Positions 51,285 through 61,137 of a DNA stretch of 64,000 nucleotides are shown one piece after another (position 1 is the first letter of the stretch; the number at the start of each line of letters is the position of its first letter). The notes under the pieces are model-generated. The model saw nothing but the letters and a program-made list of their open reading frames with translations. It was not told the origin of the DNA and searched no databases. The translations under genes and the position numbers were made by a program. The stretch comes from Propionivibrio hellwigii. GTDB taxonomy: Bacteria > Pseudomonadota > Gammaproteobacteria > Burkholderiales > Rhodocyclaceae. The stretch spans positions 1,240,001 through 1,304,000 of the forward strand of contig NZ_JBEUWX010000002.1 in assembly GCF_041770905.1 (NCBI RefSeq), in the 5' to 3' direction.

Positions 51285-51844
51285 ATCAATAACCTGCTTA
51301 ATCTATGAGTTAAGAGGATTCTTTCACATTTCTCTTCACTTGGAAAGCACCGCGGTACCAAAAACACACCTAGCAAGTCGTGTTTTGTTATCAGCCTTCC
51401 TCGTATTCCTACCATGACGTTCAAAAGCTGAAATAGCACATCAGCACGAATCCGTTGCGCTGCATGATTTTCGAAAAAAACCGGCCAGAGGATATGCGTA
51501 AGGCTACGCACCGCTGGGTAGATCGCAATCAACCCAGGCTTTCTGAAAACAGAGCGGACAACAGGCTAATTTTTAGCCATCCCGGCGGGGCACGACACCG
51601 CATAACCCCTGCCTTTAACCTGCGTCTTCAGACAGAGACAGGAAGACAAGAAAGTTCGAGTCATCCAGCCATAGATCAAATTCCGGCTATCCGCCTGATT
51701 GTGACGACATCGCACACGAGTAGGTCGATCTGCACAAAATGCCAGCCAATGCATCCTGGGTTTATATCTTATGCACTTCGTCTTCGCTGATCGCTCTTGT
51801 AGAATTGCATTTTTATTTTTAGACCTAGGGTATTCAGACCTATT
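51285..51844. other. Intergenic region between divergent rppH and proS
   Basis: About 560 bases, AT-richer than the flanking genes. No gene, tRNA or repeat recognised. Promoters for both genes are expected. Confidence 0.55.
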
Positions 51845-53563
51845 ATGCGCAGCTCGCAATTTTTTATTTCCACGCTTAAGGAAGCCCCCAACGACGCCGA
51901 GATTGTCAGTCACCAATTGATGCTACGCGCCGGACTGATCAAACGCCTCGCCGGCGGCATTTATACCTGGATGCCACTCGGTCTGCGCATCCTGCGCAAG
52001 GTAGAAAACATCCTCCGCGAAGAAATGAATCATGCCGGTGCCGTCGAACTGCTGATGCCGGCCGTGCAGCCGGGGGAACTGTGGCAAGAGTCTGGTCGCT
52101 GGGAAAAATACGGCCCCGAACTGCTTCGCCTGAAAGACCGCCACCAGCGTGATTTCGTCGTCGGCCCAACACACGAAGAAGTTATCACCGATATCGTGCG
52201 TCGCGATGTCAAAAGCTATCGCCAGCTACCGTTGCACTTCTACCAGATCCAGACGAAATTCCGCGACGAGATTCGTCCACGTTTCGGCGTTATGCGTGGC
52301 CGCGAATTTCTGATGAAGGACGGCTACTCTTTCCACGCCAGTTTTGACGATCTGCAACGTGAATACCGCAATATGTTTGACACTTACACACGGATTTTTA
52401 CCCGTCTGGGACTGGAATTCCGTGCTGTCGCTGCGGATACCGGTTCGATTGGCGGCACCGGTTCGCACGAATTCCACGTACTGGCTGATTCTGGCGAGGA
52501 TGCGCTTGCGTATTGTTCGGATTCCGATTACGCCGCCAACGTTGAACTCGCCGAAGCACTCGCGCCGACCAAGCCACGCGGCGCGGCCGGCGAATCGATG
52601 CGCAAGGTCGCCACACCGAATCAGACGCGCTGCGAAGATGTCGCCAACTATCTCGGGTTGCCATTTGAAAAAACGGTCAAAGCCATCGCCGTCATGCACG
52701 ATGAGGCTTTTACACTGCTATTGCTGCGCGGCGACCATACTCTCAACGAGATCAAGACAGGCAAGCTGCCGGGGCTTGATCCCTTCCGGTTTGCCACCGA
52801 TGCTGAAATCGAACGCTTCCTAGGTTGCCAGCTCGGATACATCGGCCCGGTCGGCGTTGACCCGGCCAAAGTACGCATCATTGCCGACCGCACCGTCGCC
52901 GCCATGAGCGATTTCATCTGCGGCGCCAACGAAGCGGGCTTCCACCTGACCGGTGTCAATTTCGGCCGTGATCTGCCGGAACCTTCCATCGTTGCAGATA
53001 TTCGCAATGTCGTCGCCGGAGATCCTTCACCAGACGGTAAAGGCGTGCTTGAGCTGCGTCGCGGCATTGAGGTCGGGCATATCTTTCAATTGCGCACCAA
53101 ATATGCCGAGGCGCTCAATTGCAGTTTTCTCGACGAGAACGGCCAAAGCCAGTTTATGGAAATGGGCTGTTACGGTATCGGTGTCACGCGCATCGTCGGT
53201 GCGGCTATCGAGCAATGTCACGACGAACGTGGCTGCATTTTTCCCGCGGCCATTGCGCCATTTACGGTTTGCATCGTTCCAATGGGTTATGCCAAAAGTG
53301 AAACAGTCAGAACGGCAGCCGACGCACTCTATACCGATTTGCAGGCAGCCGATATCGATGTTCTGCTCGATGACCGCAACGAGCGCCCCGGCGTGCTGTT
53401 CGCCGATATGGAACTGATCGGCATCCCACATCGTATCGTCATCGGCGAACGCGGTCTCAAGGAAGGGCTGTTCGAATACCAAGGACGCCGCGATACCGAA
53501 GCGAAGATGGTACCTGCCCGCGAAATCATCGCATTCCTGAAAGCGCGTCTGTGCGCCGCCTGA
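51845..53563 (+). CDS. proS: Prolyl-tRNA synthetase (bacterial type)
   Basis: 572 aa, the bacterial form with the editing insert between class II motifs 2 and 3. Motif 1 region 'LGLRILRKVENILREEMNHA', motif 2 'TKFRDEIRPRFGVMRGREFL', motif 3 'GCYGIGVTRIVGAAIEQ'. The YbaK-like insertion domain spans about residues 235-385. Charges tRNA-Pro and clears mischarged Ala. Its 3' end overlaps the lytic transglycosylase frame by 13 bases. Confidence 0.97.
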   Translation: MRSSQFFISTLKEAPNDAEIVSHQLMLRAGLIKRLAGGIYTWMPLGLRILRKVENILREEMNHAGAVELLMPAVQPGELWQESGRWEKYGPELLRLKDRHQRDFVVGPTHEEVITDIVRRDVKSYRQLPLHFYQIQTKFRDEIRPRFGVMRGREFLMKDGYSFHASFDDLQREYRNMFDTYTRIFTRLGLEFRAVAADTGSIGGTGSHEFHVLADSGEDALAYCSDSDYAANVELAEALAPTKPRGAAGESMRKVATPNQTRCEDVANYLGLPFEKTVKAIAVMHDEAFTLLLLRGDHTLNEIKTGKLPGLDPFRFATDAEIERFLGCQLGYIGPVGVDPAKVRIIADRTVAAMSDFICGANEAGFHLTGVNFGRDLPEPSIVADIRNVVAGDPSPDGKGVLELRRGIEVGHIFQLRTKYAEALNCSFLDENGQSQFMEMGCYGIGVTRIVGAAIEQCHDERGCIFPAAIAPFTVCIVPMGYAKSETVRTAADALYTDLQAADIDVLLDDRNERPGVLFADMELIGIPHRIVIGERGLKEGLFEYQGRRDTEAKMVPAREIIAFLKARLCAA

Positions 53564-54294
53564 GCCATATCGTAGGCTGGACCGCAGGCCGCGGTTCGGA
53601 GAGCATTTCAAGCCGCCTTCCTGGGCGGAATTTGTATACGCTGCAACCAACCCCGGTTCGGATCTGTCTTGCCCTGATTCTACTGGCTACACCGGCCATC
53701 GCTTTGGCCGGCGCACAGAAGTACGAACCGCTTTCAGACAGCGTCCGTGCCGCGCTGTCGCGTACCATTGCCGATCAGGCACCGCCTAGAACTTCCTTCA
53801 GAACCCCCTTGGAAGCCGTCGACTGGCTGAGCGAGATGTCCATCCGCCTGGCCAAGCGCATGCCCAACCGCGAAGCGCGGCTGGAGTTTCTACGCACCGT
53901 GCATTACGAAGCAACGCGCGCCGGGCTGGATCCACAGCTTGTGCTTGGGCTGATCCAGGTGGAAAGTGGTTTCAAGAAATATGCCGTGTCTTCGGCGGGC
54001 GCGCGCGGCTTCATGCAGGTCATGCCCTTCTGGATCAAGGTTATCGGCCAGCCCGATGACAATCTTTTCCATCTACGCACCAACCTGCGCTACGGCTGCA
54101 CAATTTTGCGCCACTACCTGGATATCGAAAAAGGCGATCTTTACCGCGCCTTGGGCCGCTATAACGGCAGTTTAGGCAAACCTGCCTATCCGACGATGGT
54201 CAAGGGCGCATGGCATGCCAACTGGCTGTTCTCGCCTAAGCCCACTATCCCCGGCAGCGCCCCGGCGCAACAGACAAATCAGCCGCCCCAATAA
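53551..54294 (+). CDS. Lytic transglycosylase, SLT domain
   Basis: 247 aa from a GTG at 53551. A hydrophobic export segment ('VRICLALILLATPAIALAGA') sits about 35 residues in, so a later start near 53630 may be used. SLT domain: catalytic Glu in 'LGLIQVESGFKKYAVSSAGA', then 'RGFMQVMPFW', 'LRYGCTILRHYL' and 'ALGRYNGSLGKPAYP'. Cleaves peptidoglycan between MurNAc and GlcNAc in the periplasm. Overlaps the proS stop, the usual arrangement in related genomes. Confidence 0.9.
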   Translation: MRRLSHIVGWTAGRGSESISSRLPGRNLYTLQPTPVRICLALILLATPAIALAGAQKYEPLSDSVRAALSRTIADQAPPRTSFRTPLEAVDWLSEMSIRLAKRMPNREARLEFLRTVHYEATRAGLDPQLVLGLIQVESGFKKYAVSSAGARGFMQVMPFWIKVIGQPDDNLFHLRTNLRYGCTILRHYLDIEKGDLYRALGRYNGSLGKPAYPTMVKGAWHANWLFSPKPTIPGSAPAQQTNQPPQ

Positions 54295-54302
54295 CCGGCT
54301 TC

Positions 54303-54336
54303 ATAAAAATAAAGGCCAAGGCGCACAATGCGCCGT
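54303..54336 (-). terminator. Possible terminator after ffh
   Basis: Minus strand GGCGCA, loop TTG, TGCGCC, then TTGGCCTTTATTTTTATG. Short stem and a displaced T-tract, between the convergent ffh and lytic transglycosylase genes. Confidence 0.45.
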
Positions 54337-54354
54337 ATCAGCACAGGCGAGCAT

Positions 54355-55710
54355 TTAACGAAGTCCCGGCAACATTCCCTTGACGCCACGCATCAACTTG
54401 CCGATGCCTCCCCGGGAAAACTGTTTGATCACCTTCTGCATCTGTTCAAACTGCTTGAGCAAGCGATTCACCTCTTGCACCTGAACGCCCGCCCCGGCGG
54501 CAATACGGCGTTTTCGCGAGGCTTTGAGCAGCTCCGGTTTACTGCGTTCGAGCGGCGTCATCGAATTGATGATGCCCTCGATACGACGCACAATCTTATC
54601 TTCGCCGCCCACGGGCAGCTGGCTCGCCGCCTGAGCAAACTGCGCCGGCAGCTTGTCAAGCATTGAAGAAATGCCACCCATCTTGCGCATCTGACCAATC
54701 TGCTCTTTGAAATCATTGAGATCAAAACTCTTGCCCGACTTGATTTTTTTGGCAAATTCGACGGCTTTTTGCTCATCGACACCCTTGCGTGCCTCTTCGA
54801 TCAGTGAGAGCACATCACCCATACCGAGGATGCGCGAGGCCATGCGTTCCGGATGAAACGCCTCAATACCGCCCAGTTTTTCGCCGACACCGGCAAACTT
54901 GATTGGCTTGCCGGTGATGTACCGCACAGACAACGCCGCACCGCCGCGCGCATCACCGTCCAGCTTGGTCAGGATCACGCCGGTCAAAGGTAAAGCCTGA
55001 TCGAATGCTTTCGCCGTATTGATCGCATCCTGCCCCAGCATGGCATCAACGACAAACAGGGTTTCAATCGGTTTGAGTGCCGCATGCAGTTCGGCGATCT
55101 CTTTCATCATCGCATCGTCAATCGACAGTCGACCCGCCGTATCGATAAAAAGTACGTCGTAAAAATGCCGACGTGCCCAATCAACGGCATTGCGTGCGAT
55201 ATCAACCGGTTTTTCACCAACCGTCGAAGGGAAAAAATCAACCCCTGCCTGCGCTGCAACGGTTTTCAGCTGCTCGATGGCCGCGGGGCGATACACATCA
55301 CAGGAGACAACCAGCGCTTTCTTTTTCTGTATTTCCTTGAGCCATTTGGCGAGCTTACCGACCGTCGTCGTCTTGCCCGCGCCCTGCAAGCCCGCCATCA
55401 GCACGACAGCGGGTGGCTGTACAGCAAGATTGAGGCCAGTGTGCGCTTCGCCCATCAACGCCGTCAATTCACGGTGCACGACGCCGATCAGCGCCTGACC
55501 CGGACTCAGCGAGCCGATAACCTCCTCGCCCACGGCTTTTTCCTTGACCGCGGCGATGAACGCTTTGACCGCAGGCAGCGCTACATCGGCCTCAAGCAAT
55601 GCCAGACGCACTTCACGCAAGGCATCTGCAATATTCGTTTCAGTCAGCCGCGCTTCTCCACGCAGGGTTTTCATCACGCGCGCCAGGCGCTGGGTCAGAT
55701 TATCGAGCAT
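54355..55710 (-). CDS. ffh: Signal recognition particle protein Ffh
   Basis: 451 aa. N domain, GTPase G domain with 'GLQGAGKTTTVGKLAKWL', 'DTAGRLSIDDAMM' and 'TKLDGDARGGAALSV', and the methionine-rich M domain ending GGIGKLMRGVKGMLPGLR. Binds 4.5S RNA and signal sequences and delivers ribosomes to FtsY. Single gene. Confidence 0.97.
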   Translation of the reverse strand: MLDNLTQRLARVMKTLRGEARLTETNIADALREVRLALLEADVALPAVKAFIAAVKEKAVGEEVIGSLSPGQALIGVVHRELTALMGEAHTGLNLAVQPPAVVLMAGLQGAGKTTTVGKLAKWLKEIQKKKALVVSCDVYRPAAIEQLKTVAAQAGVDFFPSTVGEKPVDIARNAVDWARRHFYDVLFIDTAGRLSIDDAMMKEIAELHAALKPIETLFVVDAMLGQDAINTAKAFDQALPLTGVILTKLDGDARGGAALSVRYITGKPIKFAGVGEKLGGIEAFHPERMASRILGMGDVLSLIEEARKGVDEQKAVEFAKKIKSGKSFDLNDFKEQIGQMRKMGGISSMLDKLPAQFAQAASQLPVGGEDKIVRRIEGIINSMTPLERSKPELLKASRKRRIAAGAGVQVQEVNRLLKQFEQMQKVIKQFSRGGIGKLMRGVKGMLPGLR

Positions 55711-56193
55711 AGTGTTTTATCAATATCAATTAATGAGACACCCGGATGGAAAGAGTTATTTTTCGGGTTAGGCAAACTAAAAATTATGGGTCAGATGATC
55801 AAGACATGACTCTGATAAAAAGTAGCCCAGCGAGTCACGCCGTTCTCAACCCCCATCAATACGCCAATTCCTGAAATCAATTGTGCGCTCAATCTTGCAA
55901 GATTATTCTGCCCCTGAATTACCGACACTGGAGATTTTACTGCACCCCGCCTTGTCGTCGACATCCCGTGACATCGGGATAAAACCCAGGCAGAGTGTTG
56001 CCCAAATCCATCGAACCCGGGTAGATCACTTCAATTTTCCATAAAGTGTGAAATTTGCTACTTTACAAATACACAAACTCAATGCATGATTACACTGACA
56101 TACACAGTGTTTCTCGGTACAAAAGTACGCTTGACTACGCAAATTTCTATCCGAGTAAAAAATCGAACAGATTCAAGCAATTGATTCATACCA
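55711..56193. other. Intergenic region between divergent ffh and pilB
   Basis: About 480 bases, AT-rich near pilB. No gene. A weak pilB promoter candidate is TTGACT at 56131-56136 with AGTAAA 17 bases on. I found no TGGC-N8-TTGC sigma-54 site. Confidence 0.5.
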
Positions 56194-57906
56194 ATGGCAG
56201 CAAAACCCCAAGCATCGACGCTAAGCGGCCTGGCTAGAGCGCTTGTACAGGCAGGCAAACTCAGCGAAACCGAGGCAGAAGCCCTAACTTCGCAGGCAGC
56301 CGCGATGGGCGCCTCGTTTATCCAGCAACTCGTTGCCGCCCAAAAAATGACGGCAAGTGATGTTGCCCGCTTCGCTTCAGAGACTTTCGGCTTCCCCCTG
56401 CTTGATCTGAACGCCTACGATAGCGTTCATATCATCAAGGATGCCATCGATCCCAAGTTGGTTGCCACGCATCGGGTCATCCCGCTTTATAAACGCGGCA
56501 ATCGTCTATCGGTCGCCACGGCCGATCCAACCAACCTGCGCGCACTCGATGAGATCCGCTTTCAGACAGGTTTGGTCGTCGATCCAATTATCGTACGGGA
56601 AGATCAGCTCACGCCGTTAGCGGCAAAACTTGCCGAATCTGCCGATACGACTTTAAAAAGCCTGGTTAGCGAGAGCATTCATCTCGAGTTCGACGAAGAC
56701 CAGGCAGCAGAGCCCGCGCCGGAAGATGATACCGACGTCGAAGACGCGCCAATCGTTCGCTTCATTCATAAAGTACTGCTTGATGCAATCAACGACGGTG
56801 CTTCGGACATCCATTTCGAGCCCTACGAAAAAAGCTACCGTATCCGTTTTCGTCTTGACGGCGCCCTACGTGAAATCGCCGCGCCGCCTCTGGCGCTTAA
56901 GGACAAAATTGCTTCGCGCATCAAGGTCATTTCCCGGCTTAATATTGCTGAAAAGCGGGTACCGCAGGATGGTCGGATGCGCCTCGTACTTTCCAAAACG
57001 CGCACGATCGACTTCCGTGTCAGTACCTTGCCCACGATGTACGGCGAAAAAATTGTGTTACGGATTCTCGATCCGAGCAGCGCCACACTCGGCATCGACG
57101 CGCTGGGCTATGAACCTGACCAAAAAGCCTTTCTGCTCGACGCCGTTCAGCGTCCCTACGGCATGGTGCTGGTTACCGGCCCGACGGGTTCCGGGAAAAC
57201 CGTCTCTCTGTATACCTGTCTGAACATTCTCAATAAACCGGGAATCAATATTGCGACGGCCGAAGACCCTGCGGAAATCGCGTTGCACGGTATCAACCAG
57301 GTCAATATCGACGACCGCCAGGGACTGACATTTCCAGTCGCACTCAAAGCCTTTCTCCGTCAGGACCCGGATATCATCATGGTCGGCGAAATTCGTGACC
57401 TGGAAACGGCGGAAATTGCCATCAAAGCCGCTCAAACCGGCCATATGGTGTTATCGACCTTACACACCAACGATGCGCCATCGACGCTGACGCGTCTGAT
57501 GAACATGGGGATTCCAACCTTCAACATTGCTTCCAGCATCCTGCTGATTACCGCGCAACGCTTGGTACGACGGCTATGCACCTGCAAGAAACCCATTGAC
57601 GTGCCAGTCGAAACCCTGATCAACGCCGGCTTTTCCGAAATCGACCTTGATGGAAGCTGGACACTCTACGGACCGGGCGGCTGTGAACGCTGCAAGGGCA
57701 GCGGCTACAAGGGGCGCGTAGGCGTCTATCAGGTGATGCCGGTCAGCGAGGAAATTCAGCGCATCATTATGGCCAACGGCACTGAAATTGATATCGCAGA
57801 ACAGGCGCAAAGGGAAGGTGTCTACGATCTCCGTCAATCCGGCCTGCTTAAGGTCAAACAAGGCCTGACTTCGCTCGACGAAGTTCTAGGCAGCACCAAT
57901 ATGTAA
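56194..57906 (+). CDS. pilB: Type IV pilus assembly ATPase PilB
   Basis: 570 aa. N-terminal MshEN-type domain, then the secretion ATPase: 'GASDIHFEPYEKSYRIRFRL', Walker A GPTGSGKT near residue 328, Asp box, 'IMVGEIRDLETAEIAIKAAQ' (Walker B), His box 'STLHTNDAPSTLTRL', and a tetracysteine zinc site (CTCKK ... CERCKGSG). Hexameric motor that drives pilus extension at the inner membrane. First gene of pilB-pilC-pilD. Confidence 0.97.
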   Translation: MAAKPQASTLSGLARALVQAGKLSETEAEALTSQAAAMGASFIQQLVAAQKMTASDVARFASETFGFPLLDLNAYDSVHIIKDAIDPKLVATHRVIPLYKRGNRLSVATADPTNLRALDEIRFQTGLVVDPIIVREDQLTPLAAKLAESADTTLKSLVSESIHLEFDEDQAAEPAPEDDTDVEDAPIVRFIHKVLLDAINDGASDIHFEPYEKSYRIRFRLDGALREIAAPPLALKDKIASRIKVISRLNIAEKRVPQDGRMRLVLSKTRTIDFRVSTLPTMYGEKIVLRILDPSSATLGIDALGYEPDQKAFLLDAVQRPYGMVLVTGPTGSGKTVSLYTCLNILNKPGINIATAEDPAEIALHGINQVNIDDRQGLTFPVALKAFLRQDPDIIMVGEIRDLETAEIAIKAAQTGHMVLSTLHTNDAPSTLTRLMNMGIPTFNIASSILLITAQRLVRRLCTCKKPIDVPVETLINAGFSEIDLDGSWTLYGPGGCERCKGSGYKGRVGVYQVMPVSEEIQRIIMANGTEIDIAEQAQREGVYDLRQSGLLKVKQGLTSLDEVLGSTNM

Positions 57907-57927
57907 ATCTTCGGGAAGGGAAAGCTC

Positions 57928-59163
57928 ATGGCAACTGCATCGAGACCGGTAAGAAGACGCGTGCAGGAAGTCAAAGAATCCATATTTTTGTGGACCGGTA
58001 AAAACAAGGCGGGCAAGATAATCCGCGGCGAAATGCGCGCCCAGAGCGAAGCGGTCGTCAATGCAACGCTACGCCGCCAAGGTATCTTCGTCACAAAAAT
58101 TACCAAACAGAGATTCCGTGGCGGCGGTAGGGTTACGGAAAAAGATGTCGCGCTGTTTACACGACAACTGGCAACGATGATGAAAGCCGGCGTGCCGTTA
58201 CTGCAAACCTTCGATATCGTTGGGCGCGGACACGACAACCCGGCAGTCGGTAAGTTGTTGCTCGACATCCGGGCAGATATCGAAACCGGCAGCTCATTGT
58301 CGCAAGCCTTCCGCAAGTATCCTGTGCATTTCGACGCGCTGTACTGCAACTTGATCACCGCGGGCGAACAGGCCGGGATTCTCGAAACGATATTGGAACG
58401 CCTAGCGACCTATAAGGAAAAAATACTGGCGATCAAGTCGAAAATTAAATCTGCCCTGTTTTATCCCATTGCAGTTATTATCGTTGCCATGATCGTTACG
58501 GCGGTCATCATGATCTTTGTGATCCCGGCGTTCAAGGAGGTATTTACCAATTTTGGCGCCGATCTGCCCGCGCCGACCCTGATGGTTATCGCCATGTCCG
58601 ACTTTATGGTGGCCAACGGCTGGCTATTACTGCTTATCCTCGTTGGCGGCACTTTTGGTTTTTTCTACGCATGGCGGCGATCAGAAACTATGCAGATCGC
58701 GCTTGACCGCCTTTTCCTCCGCCTACCGATTTTTGGTGACATCATCCGTAAATCGGTCATGGCGCGCTGGACGCGCACGTTATCCACCATGTTCGCCGCT
58801 GGCGTCCCGCTCGTCGAATCACTCGAGTCGGTCGGCGGTGCGGCAGGCAACTATGTTTACAAGATTGGAACGCGGCAGATCCAGAATGAGGTCAGCACCG
58901 GTGTCAGCCTGACCAATGCTATGCAGAACAGCGAACTGTTTCCGAATATGGTGGTGCAGATGGTCGCCATCGGCGAAGAATCCGGTTCGCTCGATTCCAT
59001 GTTGAGCAAGGTTGCCGATTTCTTTGAAACCGAGGTCGACGATGCCGTCGAAGCGCTTTCCAGTCTCATGGAACCGCTGATCATGGTCGTTCTTGGCGTT
59101 GTTATCGGCGGTATGGTCGTTGCCATGTACCTGCCGATCTTCAAACTCGGGGCCGTCGTTTAA
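57928..59163 (+). CDS. pilC: Type IV pilus inner-membrane platform protein PilC
   Basis: 411 aa with two T2SF domains ('FTRQLATMMKAGVPLLQTFD' and 'WTRTLSTMFAAGVPLVESLE') and three membrane helices. Couples PilB action to pilin assembly. 21 bases after pilB, with GGGAAGGG upstream of the start; stop overlaps pilD by one base. Confidence 0.97.
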   Translation: MATASRPVRRRVQEVKESIFLWTGKNKAGKIIRGEMRAQSEAVVNATLRRQGIFVTKITKQRFRGGGRVTEKDVALFTRQLATMMKAGVPLLQTFDIVGRGHDNPAVGKLLLDIRADIETGSSLSQAFRKYPVHFDALYCNLITAGEQAGILETILERLATYKEKILAIKSKIKSALFYPIAVIIVAMIVTAVIMIFVIPAFKEVFTNFGADLPAPTLMVIAMSDFMVANGWLLLLILVGGTFGFFYAWRRSETMQIALDRLFLRLPIFGDIIRKSVMARWTRTLSTMFAAGVPLVESLESVGGAAGNYVYKIGTRQIQNEVSTGVSLTNAMQNSELFPNMVVQMVAIGEESGSLDSMLSKVADFFETEVDDAVEALSSLMEPLIMVVLGVVIGGMVVAMYLPIFKLGAVV

Positions 59164-60029
59164 TGGCAGAACTGGGTAACGTACTTTCCACAGATCCCCA
59201 GTCGTTCGCGTTATTGTGCGGCATTCTCGGCCTGCTGGTTGGCAGCTTTCTCAACGTCGTTATCTATCGTCTGCCGAAAATGATGGAAAACGACTGGCGC
59301 GCTCAATGCGCAGAATTGCGCGGAGAAGAAATGCTAGCCAGCGAACCGTTTTCGCTGCTGCGACCTCGTTCACACTGCCCATCCTGCTTGCGACCGGTCG
59401 CTGCGTGGGAGAACATCCCCGTCCTGAGCTGGCTTCTGTTACGTGGTAAATGCGCGGGCTGTAAGACGCCGATCTCACCGCGTTATCCGCTTGTTGAAGC
59501 GCTGACCGGCCTGTTGTCGGGATTCATCGCGTTGCATTTTGGTTTCGGCTGGATCAGCGTCGGTATATTACTGTTCACCTGGGCACTGATTGCCCTGACC
59601 TTCATTGATGCCGACACTCAGCTTCTGCCTGACTCAATCACACAACCCTTGCTGTGGTGCGGCCTGCTGTTCAATCTTTTCGGAATTTTCACCGACCTGA
59701 CTTCCGCAGTCATCGGGGCTATGGCCGGCTATTTGGCGCTCTGGTCAGTTTATTGGGCATTCAAGCTCATTACCGGCAAGGAAGGGATGGGTTATGGGGA
59801 TTTCAAATTACTCGCTGCCCTCGGTGCCTGGCTGGGGTGGCAAATGCTGCCGCTGATCATCCTGCTGTCTTCATTGGTCGGCGCTATCGTCGGCGTTACC
59901 CTGATCACCGTAGCCAGACGGGATCGCCAGGTTCCGATCCCATTTGGTCCTTATCTGGCTACAGCAGGACTGATTGCCGCACTATGGGGCAAAGAACTCA
60001 GTCAGCAGATGTCGTTTGTTCTGGCATAA
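59163..60029 (+). CDS. pilD: Prepilin peptidase / N-methyltransferase PilD
   Basis: 288 aa, about eight membrane helices. Catalytic aspartates: one in 'LTFIDADTQLLPDSITQPLL' and one in the GxGD motif as 'GMGYGDFKLLAALGAWLG'. N-terminal zinc-type cysteine pairs in 'CPSCLRPV' and 'CAGCKTP'. Cleaves and N-methylates type IV prepilins. Last gene of the pil cluster; coaE, which often follows, is absent here. Confidence 0.97.
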   Translation: MAELGNVLSTDPQSFALLCGILGLLVGSFLNVVIYRLPKMMENDWRAQCAELRGEEMLASEPFSLLRPRSHCPSCLRPVAAWENIPVLSWLLLRGKCAGCKTPISPRYPLVEALTGLLSGFIALHFGFGWISVGILLFTWALIALTFIDADTQLLPDSITQPLLWCGLLFNLFGIFTDLTSAVIGAMAGYLALWSVYWAFKLITGKEGMGYGDFKLLAALGAWLGWQMLPLIILLSSLVGAIVGVTLITVARRDRQVPIPFGPYLATAGLIAALWGKELSQQMSFVLA

Positions 60030-60171
60030 ACAACAGGTATCCTTAACTCAAATAGACAAGGGAATCCATTCCCGGATAACGGTATAATTTCGCCCCCTGC
60101 CATCATCAAAAATCCTAAGCATCAGACAAAGTTTTACGCAGAACTTTTACACCAAGTTTTTACCCATCGCC

Positions 60172-60438
60172 ATGCCGATTTACGCCTATCGTTGCGAAGC
60201 CTGTGGCTTCGCCAAAGATCACTTACAAAAAATGAGTGATCCGCAACTCACCCTCTGCCCAAAATGCGGTCAGAGTACCTACCGCAAGCAATTGACTGCC
60301 GCGAGTTTCCAGCTTAAAGGACAAGGCTGGTACGAGACCGACTTTAAAGACTTAGGCAAGCCCGCCTCATCATCAGAATCCAAATCGACCAAATCCTGCC
60401 CATGCGGCTCAGGAGCTGAAGCGTGCGCAAGCAATTAA
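60172..60438 (+). CDS. FmdB-like zinc-ribbon protein
   Basis: 88 aa. Starts MPIYAYRCEACGFAKDHLQK, with a CxxC ... CPKCG zinc ribbon, the FmdB/CxxC_CxxC_SSSS regulatory-type family, and a serine-rich tail ending with another CPCGSG. Function unassigned. Always near aspS and DUF502 in related genomes. Overlaps the next gene by 16 bases. Confidence 0.9.
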   Translation: MPIYAYRCEACGFAKDHLQKMSDPQLTLCPKCGQSTYRKQLTAASFQLKGQGWYETDFKDLGKPASSSESKSTKSCPCGSGAEACASN

Positions 60439-61106
60439 TCAAGCGCTACTTCATCACCGGGCTGCTGATCTGGGTGCCGCTGGCAATCACCGTCTGGGTA
60501 CTTTCACTGATCGTCGGCACAGCCGATCGCGTCTTGCAGATACTGCCTGATGCCATGCATCCGCGCACCCTAATCGGCCGCAATATTCCCGGCATTGGCG
60601 TCATCGTTACCCTATTCATTATCTTTCTCACGGGCCTGCTCGGCGCTAATTTCATCGGGCAGCGGTTCGTTGTCTGGTGGGAACGGCTGCTCGATCACAT
60701 TCCGCTCGTCAACAAGATTTACAGCGCGGTCAAACAGGTCTCCGACACGCTGTTTTCATCCTCCGGCGAAGCCTTTCGCAAAGCCTTGCTGATTCGCTAC
60801 CCACACGCCGACGCCTGGACCATCGCCTTTTTGACCGGGACGCCCGGCGGTGATGCCGCCAACCATCTCCAGGGCGACTACATCAGCGTCTACGTACCGA
60901 CCACGCCAAACCCGACTTCCGGTTACCTCCTGATGTTGCGCCGGAGCGATGTTATCGAGCTGGAAATGGACGTAGATGAAGCCTTGAAATATATTATCTC
61001 GATGGGCGTCGTCGCCCCGCCCAAAACGGCGTCAATCGCTACGGGCGCTACGGGCCGCGTTTCCGACAAGCCCGATCTTCTCCAGAATTTTCCAGAAACC
61101 CATTAA
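60423..61106 (+). CDS. DUF502 membrane protein
   Basis: 227 aa from a GTG at 60423. Two N-terminal helices ('YFITGLLIWVPLAITVWVLS', 'VIVTLFIIFLTGLLGANFIG'), then the DUF502 hallmark 'IPLVNKIYSAVKQVSDTLFS' and 'YISVYVPTTPNPTSGYLLML'. Inner membrane. Role unknown in bacteria; plant relatives (COV1) act in trafficking. Between the FmdB-like gene and aspS. Confidence 0.92.
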   Translation: MRKQLIKRYFITGLLIWVPLAITVWVLSLIVGTADRVLQILPDAMHPRTLIGRNIPGIGVIVTLFIIFLTGLLGANFIGQRFVVWWERLLDHIPLVNKIYSAVKQVSDTLFSSSGEAFRKALLIRYPHADAWTIAFLTGTPGGDAANHLQGDYISVYVPTTPNPTSGYLLMLRRSDVIELEMDVDEALKYIISMGVVAPPKTASIATGATGRVSDKPDLLQNFPETH

Positions 61107-61137
61107 AAACTGTCCAACTTTCATTCCGGGACCAAGT

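Noticed and set aside
51455..51790. ORFs in the rppH-proS gap
   Set aside because: Low similarity to any protein, no ribosome-binding sites, frames on both strands overlap each other.
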